Part shown: piece by piece, positions 1-7,589 of the stretch
Layout: each line of letters starts with the position of its first letter
Numbering within the stretch: position 1 is the stretch's first letter
Assembly: GCA_002317145.1 (NCBI GenBank)
Contig: DCIT01000054.1
Coordinates: 16,899 to 80,898, forward strand
Origin: Caryophanales bacterium UBA1719
GTDB taxonomy: Bacteria > Bacillota_I > Bacilli_A > RFN20 > CAG-826
Direction: 5' to 3'
DNA: 64,000 nucleotides
Notes under the pieces: model-generated
Database searches by the model: none
Seen by the model: only the letters and a program-made list of their open reading frames with translations
Told to the model about the DNA's origin: nothing
Made by a program: the position numbers and the translations under genes

Positions 1-1200
1 GCGATTGGCTTAATGGATTTATTAGGCGGTGGTGCTTTACAAAACTTCTCAGTATTTGCCTTAGGTGTATCTCCTTATATTACTGCTCAAATTATTGTTC
101 AATTATTATCTAAAGATGTATTACCGGCTTTAACTGAATTAAGTAAGCAAGGTGAATACGGCCGTAAGAAAAGCGAAATGGCAACTCGTTATTTAACTTT
201 ATTACTTGGCGCAGTGCAAGCATATGGTGTTATTAAAACCATGGAGAATAATGGTTATATCACCATGCAAATAGGTACAACATTCTGGTGTTATGCTTAT
301 GTTATTACTGTTATCTTAGCTGGCTCAATGCTCATGATGTGGCTTGGTGACCAAATCACTTCTAAAGGTTTAGGTAATGGTATTTCTGTTATCATCTTTG
401 TTGGATGTATTAGATCATTACCACTTCAAATTAAATCAGCATTTAATAAATGGGTTATCGCTAATCAAGGACACGGAAGTGCTGAACTTCTTAAAGGTTC
501 CTTCCAGTTTGTTATTTATATATTAGTATTCCTATTAATTATTGGATTTGTTGTCTTCATTGAATTAAGTAAACGTAAGATTCCAGTTCAACACGCTGGT
601 AGAGGTGGCGCTAATCCAAGTATGGCAAAAGCGACATACTTACCAATTAAGATTAACTCTGCTGGAGTTATTCCAGTTATCTTCGCTAGCTCAATCATGT
701 TAGCACCTTCAGTTATTGCATCATTTATTTCTGCAGATGCTGCTAAAGCCGAATGGTTAAAAATATTCTCATATTCTGAATTCACTAATATGCCTGGAGG
801 ATGGAAATTCCCATGGGGATTATTTATCTATTTAACCCTCACAGTATTATTCTGTTTCTTCTATGCATCAATTCAAATATCTCCTCAACAATTAGCAGAA
901 AATTTCCAAAAATCTGGATCTTACATTCCTGGAATTAGACCAGGTAATGAAACTGAAAGATATGTCGCTAAAGTATTAAATAGAGTTACATGCTTAGGCG
1001 CTATATCTTTAGCCTTTATTGCTGGATTACCAGTTATATTAACTTTATCTGGTGTATTCGGTAGTGATACTTCTTTATCACTTGGTGGCACTAGCTTAAT
1101 CATTGTAGTTGGTGTTGCTATTGAGCTCAATGCTCAAATTGATGGTTTACTTGCAGGTAAATCATTTGAAGAAGTTCAAGCAGCGGGAGCAAATAATTAA
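1..1200 (+). CDS. secY: Protein translocase subunit SecY (5' end cut by window)
   Basis: Central membrane channel of the Sec export machinery. The frame is open from base 1 and the first visible ATG (13) lies inside conserved SecY sequence (FSVFALGVSPYITAQIIVQL, usually the second membrane segment), so about 35 N-terminal residues are outside the window and ATG 13 is not the real start. 399 residues are visible against about 430 in the family. Several hydrophobic segments follow, and the cytoplasmic loop IPVQHAGRG and the C-terminal NAQIDGLL are typical. The stop lies 2 bases before adk, as expected in the ribosomal protein operon. Identification is firm. Confidence 0.97.
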   Translation, partial: AIGLMDLLGGGALQNFSVFALGVSPYITAQIIVQLLSKDVLPALTELSKQGEYGRKKSEMATRYLTLLLGAVQAYGVIKTMENNGYITMQIGTTFWCYAYVITVILAGSMLMMWLGDQITSKGLGNGISVIIFVGCIRSLPLQIKSAFNKWVIANQGHGSAELLKGSFQFVIYILVFLLIIGFVVFIELSKRKIPVQHAGRGGANPSMAKATYLPIKINSAGVIPVIFASSIMLAPSVIASFISADAAKAEWLKIFSYSEFTNMPGGWKFPWGLFIYLTLTVLFCFFYASIQISPQQLAENFQKSGSYIPGIRPGNETERYVAKVLNRVTCLGAISLAFIAGLPVILTLSGVFGSDTSLSLGGTSLIIVVGVAIELNAQIDGLLAGKSFEEVQAAGANN

Positions 1201-1202
1201 TT

Positions 1203-1853
1203 ATGAAATCTAATATTATCCTTATGGGACCTCCTGGTGCAGGTAAAGGCACCTTAGCTAAACGTCTTATCGCAAAATATAAAATCCCTCACATTTCAAC
1301 GGGAGATATGTTTCGCGAAGCGATAAAAGCGAATACCAAGTTAGGGTTACTCGCTAAAGACTACATGACACGCGGAGACTTAGTACCTGATGATGTCACA
1401 ATCGGCATTGTCAATGAACGTCTTGCTAAAGACGATTGTAGTCATGGTTATCTTCTTGATGGTTTCCCAAGAACATTAGCTCAAGCAGAAGCTTTAAAGA
1501 AGTTAACCGAAAATCTTAAACGCGATGTGAATTTAGTCATTAACATCGATTGCGATCAAGAAGAACTTGTGAAGAGAATTTCTGGTCGTAGAGTTTGTAA
1601 GAATTGTGGTGCGCCATATCACGTACTCTTTGTAAAACCAAAAGTTGAAGGTGTATGCGATATATGTGGTGGACCATTATTCCAAAGAAGCGATGATAAT
1701 GAAGAGTCACTTAAAGTGCGTTTATCTAACTACTACAACATGACTAAACCATTAATCTCATTCTATGAGAAGAGTGGGAATCTAGTCAATTTAGATGGCA
1801 TTAAGGGTAGCGATTATGTCTATTCTGAAGCTATCAAATTAATAGGAGAGTAA
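1203..1853 (+). CDS. adk: Adenylate kinase with zinc-binding LID
   Basis: Interconverts ATP plus AMP and two ADP in the cytosol. The 216-residue protein has the P-loop GPPGAGKGT at residues 9-17, the AMP-binding DGFPR around 86-90 and a long-type LID domain carrying Cys132, Cys135, Cys152 and Cys155. This four-Cys set is the zinc site common in Gram-positive adenylate kinases. It starts 2 bases after secY without a clear Shine-Dalgarno, so translation is probably coupled. secY-adk-map is the standard Bacilli order. Confidence 0.97.
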   Translation: MKSNIILMGPPGAGKGTLAKRLIAKYKIPHISTGDMFREAIKANTKLGLLAKDYMTRGDLVPDDVTIGIVNERLAKDDCSHGYLLDGFPRTLAQAEALKKLTENLKRDVNLVINIDCDQEELVKRISGRRVCKNCGAPYHVLFVKPKVEGVCDICGGPLFQRSDDNEESLKVRLSNYYNMTKPLISFYEKSGNLVNLDGIKGSDYVYSEAIKLIGE

Positions 1854-1859
1854 GTAGTA

Positions 1860-2621
1860 GTGATCTCTCTAAAATCTTCTCGAGAAATCTCTTTAATGAG
1901 AAAAGCTGGAGAAGTAGTTGCTAAAGTCTTCACCAAAGTTGGTCCACTTTGTGTCCCTGGTATATCAACTTTACAGTTAGCAAATAAAGCAGAAGAAGTA
2001 ATTAGAAAAGAAGGAGCCATTCCAACATTTCTAAATTACAACGGCTATCCAGGTGCCATATGTATTTCAGTAAATGATACTTTAGTACATGGCATACCTA
2101 GTGAAAAGATTATCCTTAAAGATGGAGATATCGTTTCATTGGATGTTGGTGCAACATTGGATGGATATTGCGCTGATGCTTGTAGGACTTATTTAGTGGG
2201 CATTTGTAAAGAGAATGCAAAGAGGTTAGTAAAAATAACTGAAGAATGTTTCTTTAAAGGTGTATCATTAATAAAGCCCGGAATTCATTTAGGTGATGTG
2301 TGTCATGCCATTGAAACTCACGCAATTAAGCATGGTTACTCAGTTCCAAGAGAATTCACAGGACACGGAATTGGCTCTCATTTACATGAGGATCCATATA
2401 TTCCAAATTATGGAAAAGAAGGATCAGGTCCAATTTTAGTGGAAGGGATGACTCTAGCAATCGAGCCGATGATAGCGGAAGGAAAACCTCAAGTTAGAAT
2501 CTTATCTGATGGCTGGACAGCAAAAATGAAAGATGGTAAACTATCTTCTCATTACGAAAACACTTTAGTGGTAACTAAAGAAGGTTATGAAATATTAACC
2601 TTAGAAAAGGAGATTAAGTAG
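1860..2621 (+). CDS. map: Type I methionine aminopeptidase
   Basis: Removes the initiator methionine from nascent proteins. The 253 residues contain all five expected metal ligands: Asp95, Asp106, His169 (FTGHGIG), Glu202 and Glu233. The start is GTG at 1860, preceded by GGAG near 1845; no in-frame ATG fits the family N-terminus better, and residues [10 protein letters not shown] match the usual beginning. It sits between adk and infA in the ribosomal operon. Identification is firm; the GTG start is likely. Confidence 0.96.
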   Translation: MISLKSSREISLMRKAGEVVAKVFTKVGPLCVPGISTLQLANKAEEVIRKEGAIPTFLNYNGYPGAICISVNDTLVHGIPSEKIILKDGDIVSLDVGATLDGYCADACRTYLVGICKENAKRLVKITEECFFKGVSLIKPGIHLGDVCHAIETHAIKHGYSVPREFTGHGIGSHLHEDPYIPNYGKEGSGPILVEGMTLAIEPMIAEGKPQVRILSDGWTAKMKDGKLSSHYENTLVVTKEGYEILTLEKEIK

Positions 2622-2625
2622 TAAA

Positions 2626-2847
2626 ATGTCTAAACAAGACGTAATTACAGTAGACGCAACCGTCGTTGAGAATTTACCTAACACTATGTTTAGGGTTAAA
2701 TTAGATAACGATGTCGTGATTATGGCATCCGTTTCTGGAAAAATTCGAATGAATTACATTCGTATTCTCCCAGGTGATAAAGTCACAGTTGAAATCTCCC
2801 CCTACGATTTAACACGGGGCCGAATAACATTTAGGCATAAAGCCTAA
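2626..2847 (+). CDS. infA: Translation initiation factor IF-1
   Basis: A small S1/OB-fold protein that binds the 30S A site during initiation. It is 73 residues, the usual length, with the conserved stretch [13 protein letters not shown] and the C-terminal [11 protein letters not shown]. It starts 4 bases after map and is followed by rpmJ, as in most Bacilli. Confidence 0.97.
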   Translation: MSKQDVITVDATVVENLPNTMFRVKLDNDVVIMASVSGKIRMNYIRILPGDKVTVEISPYDLTRGRITFRHKA

Positions 2848-2879
2848 TAAAAGTGCAAATAGCACGAGGAGAATTTTAT

Positions 2880-2993
2880 ATGAAAGTAAGAACCTCAGTC
2901 AAACCTATTTGCGATAAGTGCAAGGTCATCAAACGCCATGGCAAAGTCATGGTTATTTGTGAGAATCCTAAGCACAAGCAAAGACAAGGTTAA
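2880..2993 (+). CDS. rpmJ: 50S ribosomal protein L36
   Basis: A 37-residue gene read directly from the bases (starts [18 protein letters not shown], ends HKQRQG). Cys11, Cys14, Cys27 and His32 form the zinc site of the C+ form of L36. It is preceded by a GAGGAG ribosome-binding site about 8 bases before the ATG and followed directly by the rpsM ribosome-binding site. It lies in the canonical infA-rpmJ-rpsM position. Confidence 0.97.
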   Translation: MKVRTSVKPICDKCKVIKRHGKVMVICENPKHKQRQG

Positions 2994-3008
2994 GGAGGAA
3001 ATTTATCA

Positions 3009-3389
3009 ATGGCACGTATAGTTGGTGTTGATATACCTAATGAAAAACGTGTAGTCGTATCTCTTACCTATATTTATGGTATTGGTGATACAACTGCGAA
3101 AAAAATCTGTAAAGGCGCTAAAGTATCTGAAGATACTCGCGTTAAAGATTTAAAAGACGAAGAATTATCTGCTATTAGAGCAGAAATTGCTAAGTATCGT
3201 GTTGAAGGTGATCTTCGTAGAGAGACCGCTTTAAACATTAAAAGATTAACTGAAATTGGTTGCTATCGCGGTATTCGTCATAAGAAGAACTTACCAGTCA
3301 GAGGACAACGCACAAGAACAAATGCGCGTACTCGTAAAGGACCACGTAAGACTATTGCGAATAAGAAAGAAGCAAAACAACAAGGTTAA
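3009..3389 (+). CDS. rpsM: 30S ribosomal protein S13
   Basis: Head protein of the small subunit that contacts tRNA and the bridge to the 50S. 126 residues; it begins [15 protein letters not shown] and has the typical basic tail [19 protein letters not shown] strong AAGGAGG lies 9 bases before the ATG and overlaps the end of rpmJ. Confidence 0.98.
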   Translation: MARIVGVDIPNEKRVVVSLTYIYGIGDTTAKKICKGAKVSEDTRVKDLKDEELSAIRAEIAKYRVEGDLRRETALNIKRLTEIGCYRGIRHKKNLPVRGQRTRTNARTRKGPRKTIANKKEAKQQG

Positions 3390-3402
3390 AAGGAGTTAGT
3401 TT

Positions 3403-3792
3403 ATGGCAAAAACGAATACAACTCGTAAAAAGAAAATTAAACGCTCCTTTACTAAAGGTGTTGCTCATATTCATTCAACATTTAATAACACAATTGTTAC
3501 TATTACTGATGATCAAGGCAATGCTATTAGTTGGGCTAGCGCAGGAACCCTTGGATTTAAAGGCGCAAAGAAATCAACTCCATTTGCTGCTCAAGTAGCA
3601 AGTGAAGCTGCAGCTAAAGCGGCATTTAACCAAGGATTACGTCAATTAGACGTCAATGTAAAGGGTCCAGGTCCAGGAAGAGAATCTGCTATCCGCGCAC
3701 TTGTTGCGGCAGGTATGCAATTACTCTCAATTGTTGACACAACCCCAGTTCCACACAATGGTTGTCGTCCAGAAAAAAGACCACGTGGATAA
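3403..3792 (+). CDS. rpsK: 30S ribosomal protein S11
   Basis: Platform protein of the small subunit. 129 residues with the family signatures [29 protein letters not shown] and the C-terminal [14 protein letters not shown] clear AAAGGAG precedes the start. It lies between rpsM and rpoA as expected. Confidence 0.98.
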   Translation: MAKTNTTRKKKIKRSFTKGVAHIHSTFNNTIVTITDDQGNAISWASAGTLGFKGAKKSTPFAAQVASEAAAKAAFNQGLRQLDVNVKGPGPGRESAIRALVAAGMQLLSIVDTTPVPHNGCRPEKRPRG

Positions 3793-3828
3793 TCTATATT
3801 ATTTATATTTGAAAGGAGAAAAATATTT

Positions 3829-4815
3829 ATGAATAATTTACCAAAAGCATTTAAAAAAATTAATTTCAAAGTTGACGTACTTAACGAAGAGACAAACTAT
3901 GGCAAGTTTGTTATTGAACCATTAGAGAGAGGCTTCGGTCTTACTATTGGTAATGCCTTAAGAAGAGTTTTATTATCTGCTCTTCCAGGTGCATCTATCT
4001 ACGCTGTAGAAATTGATGGCGCTCGTCATGAATTCTCAAGTTTAGATGGTGTTCAAGAAGACGTTATGTCTATCGTTTTAAATTTAAAAGATTTAATCTT
4101 AAAAATTGATGATGATAGCGAAGAAACAAAAAGATTAGAAATTGATAAGAAAGGACCATGCACTGTTTATGCTAAGGATATCGAATGTCCTGGTTTAGTC
4201 AGCGTCATTAATCCAGACTTAGAGATTGCCCATTTAGCGAAAGATGGACGTTTACATATGTCCTTATTTGCTAGATGCGGAAGAGGCTATGTTACTAGTG
4301 AAAGTAACAAAGCAAACAACGATCATCCAAATCAAATTGGACGTATCGATACTGACTCAAATTATAGCCCAGTCACAAAGACTAGCTATGAAGTCGAACC
4401 AACTCGTGTTAAACATGATCCTAGATTCGATCGTTTAACAATTGAAGTTTGGACAAATGGTTCTATTAAACCTACTGATGCTATCGCTAATGCTGCAAAT
4501 ATTTTAATTGCTCATTTTGAGGAATTTGCAAACATTGCTGAGAACATTAAGAAGATTGAATTTGAAGAACCACCAGTGGAAGTTAAAGAAGACAATAAAG
4601 TCAATGAGACTCCAATCGAAGATCTTGATTTATCTGTCCGTTCTTATAACTGCTTAAAAAGAGCGAACATCACAACTGTTTATGAATTAACTCAAAGAAC
4701 AGAAGATGAAATGATGAAAGTTCGTAACTTAGGCAAGAAGAGCTTAAAAGAAGTAAAAGAAAAATTACAATCTTTAGGTTTATCTTTCCGCGACTACTCA
4801 TTGGAGAATAAATAA
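3829..4815 (+). CDS. rpoA: RNA polymerase alpha subunit
   Basis: Assembly platform and regulator contact of RNA polymerase. 328 residues: the N-terminal dimerisation domain (about 1-230, with FVIEPLERGFGLTIGNALRR), an acidic linker near 245-262, then the C-terminal DNA-binding domain with helix-hairpin motifs (VRSYNCLKRA and NLGKKSLKEV). The ribosome-binding site GAAAGGAG lies about 12 bases before the ATG. It is translated just before rplQ. Confidence 0.98.
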   Translation: MNNLPKAFKKINFKVDVLNEETNYGKFVIEPLERGFGLTIGNALRRVLLSALPGASIYAVEIDGARHEFSSLDGVQEDVMSIVLNLKDLILKIDDDSEETKRLEIDKKGPCTVYAKDIECPGLVSVINPDLEIAHLAKDGRLHMSLFARCGRGYVTSESNKANNDHPNQIGRIDTDSNYSPVTKTSYEVEPTRVKHDPRFDRLTIEVWTNGSIKPTDAIANAANILIAHFEEFANIAENIKKIEFEEPPVEVKEDNKVNETPIEDLDLSVRSYNCLKRANITTVYELTQRTEDEMMKVRNLGKKSLKEVKEKLQSLGLSFRDYSLENK

Positions 4816-4817
4816 TT

Positions 4818-5216
4818 ATGGCCGCACAAGGAAGAAAGAACGTCCATGGTAAGACTGGTGTTCGTTTCAAGACTGGCTGGACCGCAACTCGCGAAAAAGC
4901 TACTCAAAGAAACGTTGTAACTGAACTTATCATTCACGAAAAAGTTACTGTTACTAGTGGAGTAACAAAACAATTAATTAAAAATATTGATCATTTAATT
5001 ACATTAGCCAAGAAAGATACTGTTGCTGCTCGTAGAGAAGCCAGTAAAATTCTTCGCAATGAAAAAGATGAGAATGGTGCAAAAGCCATTAACAAATTAT
5101 TCAAAGTTTTAGGTCCACGCTTTAAAGATCGCAAAGGTGGTTACACCCATCAATTTAAGATGGTTGAACGCCGTGGTGATGGTGCTAAACGCACAATCGT
5201 TGCCTTCGTTGAATAA
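4818..5216 (+). CDS. rplQ: 50S ribosomal protein L17
   Basis: Large-subunit protein near the exit tunnel. 132 residues; the conserved core is R..TEL.IHEKVTVT and the tail QFKMVERRGDGA. It starts 2 bases after rpoA and is the last gene of the ribosomal operon; a strong intrinsic terminator follows at 5233-5263. Bacilli often continue with ecf transporter genes here; these are absent. Confidence 0.97.
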   Translation: MAAQGRKNVHGKTGVRFKTGWTATREKATQRNVVTELIIHEKVTVTSGVTKQLIKNIDHLITLAKKDTVAARREASKILRNEKDENGAKAINKLFKVLGPRFKDRKGGYTHQFKMVERRGDGAKRTIVAFVE

Positions 5217-5232
5217 TTAAATTATTTAATAG

Positions 5233-5263
5233 AAAAAGAACGCATCTCGGTGCGTTCTTTTTT
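5233..5263 (+). terminator. Intrinsic terminator of the ribosomal protein operon
   Basis: A 12-bp perfect stem, AAAAAGAACGCA (5233-5244) with TGCGTTCTTTTT (5251-5262), around the 6-base loop TCTCGG. The 3' arm merges into the T tract. It lies 16 bases after rplQ. Confidence 0.93.
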
Positions 5264-5275
5264 CATTAAAATTAA

Positions 5276-5304
5276 TTGCAACTTACATATAATATATGTA
5301 AAAT
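5276..5304 (+). promoter_or_regulatory. Promoter of the nucleobase permease with a palindrome in the spacer
   Basis: TTGCAA (5276-5281), a 17-base spacer and TAAAAT (5299-5304) form a good sigma-A-type promoter. The spacer is almost filled by the 19-bp dyad TTACATATAATATATGTAA (5283-5301), whose arms pair perfectly around AAT. The placement suggests a repressor operator, which is an inference. A second TATAAT lies inside the dyad at 5288-5293 but has no suitable -35. Confidence 0.6.
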
Positions 5305-5329
5305 ATTATAAATTAAATAGGAGGGTGTT

Positions 5330-7186
5330 ATGCCTACTAATAAATTAGTTTACGACTTAAATGATCGTCCAAAGTTCTCGAAACTTATTCTTTATTCTTT
5401 CCAAATGTTGCTTGCTATTTTAGCAGCGACAATTGCAGTTCCAACTATCATTGGATTACCTGCGCAAATCCCTGCGGCAATTTTAGGCGCAGGTGTTGGA
5501 ACGCTTATTTATGTGGCGTTCACTAAAGGCAAATCTCCAGTTATGTTGTCTAGTTCATTTGCGTTCCTATCCGCGTTCCCAACTGCAATTGCTTTTGGAT
5601 ATATGGGTATTGTACTTGGTGGTTTATTTGCTGGGACAATTTATGTAATAATTGCTTTAGTAATTAAATTTGTTGGTACGAAATGGTTAGATAAATTATT
5701 ACCTCCAGTTATTATTGGTCCAGTAGTTGCTCTTATTGGTCTATCTTTAGCGGGTTCAGCGATGGGAGATATTACTAAAGCTAGTGGATCAGGTCAAACA
5801 TATAACTTATTAGGATTACTTTGTGGTTTAGTAGCATTCTTTGTTATTGTTGTTATTTCTAATCAACAAAAGAAACCAGGATTAAAGTTAATTCCTTTTG
5901 TTATTGGTATTGCTGCAGGTTATGCTTTAGCGAGTATCTTTACAGCTTTTGGTAATGCTTATAATGTTGATTATTTAAAGATTATTAATTGGGATCCGTT
6001 AGTGAGTAATTTCTCTCCAGTTAGATTACAATCATTTTTAGATTATCCTCGTATATCATTAGTTGAAGCGATTAACGAACTTAGAACTGGTCAGATTAGT
6101 GATTCAATTGTTTTAGCGCATGCAGTAAACTTTAAAACTGAATTAGCGAAAGTTGGTGTTATTGATTTAACTGCTGCGAATATTACTGCGATTAGAGCAG
6201 GATTAGCTGAAATAGGTGCTATGCCTCAAGCGCTTTCTGGTGTTGGTGTTGCACAAGTTGCAATAGCATTCTGTCCAATAGCATTTGTTACTTTAGCGGA
6301 GCATATTGCTGATCATAAGAATATTTCTAGAATCGTTAATAAAGACTTATTAAAAGAACCAGGATTACATAGAACTTTATTAGGTGATGGTGTTGGTTCG
6401 ATTGGTGGTACGGCATTAGGTATTTGTCCTAATACTACTTATGGAGAATCAGTGGCGTGTGTTGCATTAACACGTAATGCTTCAGTTATTACCACAATTT
6501 CTACAGCGATTATGTGTATTATCTTAGCGTTCTTAACTCCATTTAATAAATTATTAGCGACTATTCCAAGTTGTGTTATGGGTGGTGTATGTTTAACACT
6601 TTATGGATTTATAGCTGTTTCAGGATTAAGAATGTTTAAAGATATTGATTTAGATAATAACGTGAATTTAATGACAGTATCTTCGATATTAATTGCTGGT
6701 ATTGGTGGATTAATTATTGCTATTCCATATGGAAAAGATAATAAAGGAGTGTTGTTAACAATTGATATTACCGCGATTGCAACAGCGTTAATTTTAGGTA
6801 TAGCGACATATCAAATTGCTAGTAAGATTTCTAAAAGAGGCAAGAGCACTGTTAAAGAAATTAACTATGAAGTTAAAGAAGAAGACTTATTCCGTCATTA
6901 TTTAAAAACTTTAAATGTTGATATATTAGCCAAAGCATTATTAACATTCGGATTCATCCATGAAAACGTTGATTTCACTGCTGGACAATTATCTAACTAC
7001 ATGAGAAGCGATAGAATATTAAATACATGCACAGAAAAAGAATTAAAAGAATTAATTAAGTTACTTGAGTTTAGTAAGAATCCTTCTAAATTAAAGAAAG
7101 CTCAATGCATTGATTTAATTAAAAAGAGTGTTGCTAAAATTGAATCTACCGTAAGTAAACAAATTACTGCTCAAGAAATTCGTTAA
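5330..7186 (+). CDS. NCS2 family nucleobase permease (uracil/xanthine type) with C-terminal extension
   Basis: Membrane symporter for a nucleobase, probably uracil or a purine. Residues 1-500 hold many hydrophobic segments and the NCS2 signature PNTTYGE followed by ALTRNASV, which resembles UraA. The protein is 618 residues, whereas UraA-type transporters are about 420-450. The last 120 residues are hydrophilic, basic and cytosolic-looking, ending in a region with SAP-like spacing (SKLKKAQCIDLIKK). A GGAGGG ribosome-binding site precedes the start. The gene is monocistronic between two terminators. Substrate is not decided by sequence; upp, xpt and hpt elsewhere in the window fit nucleobase salvage. 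Confidence 0.9.
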   Translation: MPTNKLVYDLNDRPKFSKLILYSFQMLLAILAATIAVPTIIGLPAQIPAAILGAGVGTLIYVAFTKGKSPVMLSSSFAFLSAFPTAIAFGYMGIVLGGLFAGTIYVIIALVIKFVGTKWLDKLLPPVIIGPVVALIGLSLAGSAMGDITKASGSGQTYNLLGLLCGLVAFFVIVVISNQQKKPGLKLIPFVIGIAAGYALASIFTAFGNAYNVDYLKIINWDPLVSNFSPVRLQSFLDYPRISLVEAINELRTGQISDSIVLAHAVNFKTELAKVGVIDLTAANITAIRAGLAEIGAMPQALSGVGVAQVAIAFCPIAFVTLAEHIADHKNISRIVNKDLLKEPGLHRTLLGDGVGSIGGTALGICPNTTYGESVACVALTRNASVITTISTAIMCIILAFLTPFNKLLATIPSCVMGGVCLTLYGFIAVSGLRMFKDIDLDNNVNLMTVSSILIAGIGGLIIAIPYGKDNKGVLLTIDITAIATALILGIATYQIASKISKRGKSTVKEINYEVKEEDLFRHYLKTLNVDILAKALLTFGFIHENVDFTAGQLSNYMRSDRILNTCTEKELKELIKLLEFSKNPSKLKKAQCIDLIKKSVAKIESTVSKQITAQEIR

Positions 7187-7200
7187 TTAACTGATGTGTA

Positions 7201-7236
7201 AAAACTCTAGAAATTAAAAATTCTAGAGTTTTTTAT
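7201..7236 (+). terminator. Intrinsic terminator after the permease gene
   Basis: Twelve-bp perfect stem AAAACTCTAGAA (7201-7212) with TTCTAGAGTTTT (7221-7232), an 8-base loop and a T-rich tail. It lies 14 bases after the stop codon. Confidence 0.9.
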
Positions 7237-7243
7237 TTTTATC

Positions 7244-7263
7244 TATATTTATTAATAAATATA
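7244..7263. repeat. Perfect 20-bp palindrome
   Basis: TATATTTATTAATAAATATA reads the same on both strands. It lies just after the permease terminator and upstream of the putative promoter region for the 7.3-kb leader. It may be an operator or chance in very AT-rich DNA. Confidence 0.4.
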
Positions 7264-7310
7264 AAAAAATAATTCGTGAATATTTAATGATTTTTAAGCA
7301 ATTAAATAAT

Positions 7311-7387
7311 AAGGAGGGAATTTTCATATGGCGTTCCTTTCGCAAAGATTATTGAAAGCCGACTCTAAGACTATGACTAGGTGGTGA
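7311..7387 (+). CDS. Short leader ORF of 19 codons with a perfect Shine-Dalgarno
   Basis: AAGGAGGG (7311-7318) lies 9 bases before ATG 7328. The frame reads MAFLSQRLLKADSKTMTRW and stops at TGA 7385-7387. The Shine-Dalgarno is among the strongest in the window although most genes here have weak or no site. The stop codon is followed without a gap by stable hairpins, so a translated leader peptide that controls RNA folding is a reasonable inference. No homologue is recognised. It could also be a chance ORF inside a non-coding RNA. Confidence 0.45.
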
Positions 7388-7494
7388 TCGAGATAATTAT
7401 CGATAGGCTAATAATTATATTAGTCTTGTTGGTGCTATTGGCCCTTAACAGGTAGCCAATAAAAAAGCCGGATCATATGCCCGGCTTCACCAAC
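7387..7494 (+). ncRNA. Compact structured RNA: two hairpins and a three-way junction (unassigned class)
   Basis: Three structures are packed end to end. Hairpin A pairs ATCGA (7387-7391) with TCGAT (7400-7404). Hairpin B pairs AGGCTAAT (7405-7412) with ATTAGTCT (7419-7426). A three-way junction then has closing stem GTTGGTG (7428-7434)/CACCAAC (7488-7494) and two branches, TATTGGC (7436-7442)/GCCAATA (7455-7461) and AAGCCGG (7465-7471)/CCGGCTT (7481-7487). Linkers are 1, 3 and 0 bases. I do not recognise it as a known riboswitch, SRP RNA, tmRNA, T-box or RNase P. It lies 96 bases before the ABC gene and may be its leader. The minus strand could equally be the functional one (see the entry at 7460-7509). 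Confidence 0.55.
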
Positions 7495-7509
7495 TCATTT
7501 ATTATAGCA
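7460..7509 (-). ncRNA. Possible minus-strand small RNA with extended -10 promoter and terminator
   Basis: On the minus strand, TGCTATAAT (7509 down to 7501) is a perfect extended -10 promoter element. About 7 bases later a transcript would begin near 7494 and run through the stem AAGCCGG/CCGGCTT, which on this strand is followed by six T (7466-7461), an intrinsic terminator. The predicted RNA is about 35 bases and antisense to the leader above. No convincing -35 is seen, and the same stem also serves the plus-strand three-way junction. Confidence 0.4.
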
Positions 7510-7541
7510 TACAATTAGGGAAGGGAAGTAAAAAAGTCTTG

Positions 7542-7562
7542 GGCGCTATCAAGGGTAGCGCC
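7542..7562 (+). promoter_or_regulatory. GC-rich hairpin just before the ABC gene
   Basis: GGCGCTA (7542-7548) pairs perfectly with TAGCGCC (7556-7562) around the 7-base loop TCAAGGG. It stands out in AT-rich DNA and ends 13 bases before the presumed ribosome-binding site GATGAGG (7575-7581). There is no T tract, so it is not a classic terminator; a translational or anti-terminator role is inferred only. Confidence 0.45.
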
Positions 7563-7589
7563 TTCTAAAATTTCGATGAGGCTTTTGTT

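Noticed and set aside
588..785. Antisense and out-of-frame ORFs over known genes (for example 588-785, 9886-10188, 44733-45152, 63470-63898)
   Set aside because: They lie entirely within well-identified genes on the other strand or frame, have no ribosome-binding site and show no domain.
7387..7494. T-box, tmRNA or known riboswitch identity for the three-way junction
   Set aside because: No T-box AGGGTGG motif, no tmRNA-like tag or tRNA-like ends, and no match to riboswitch core motifs I can recall.
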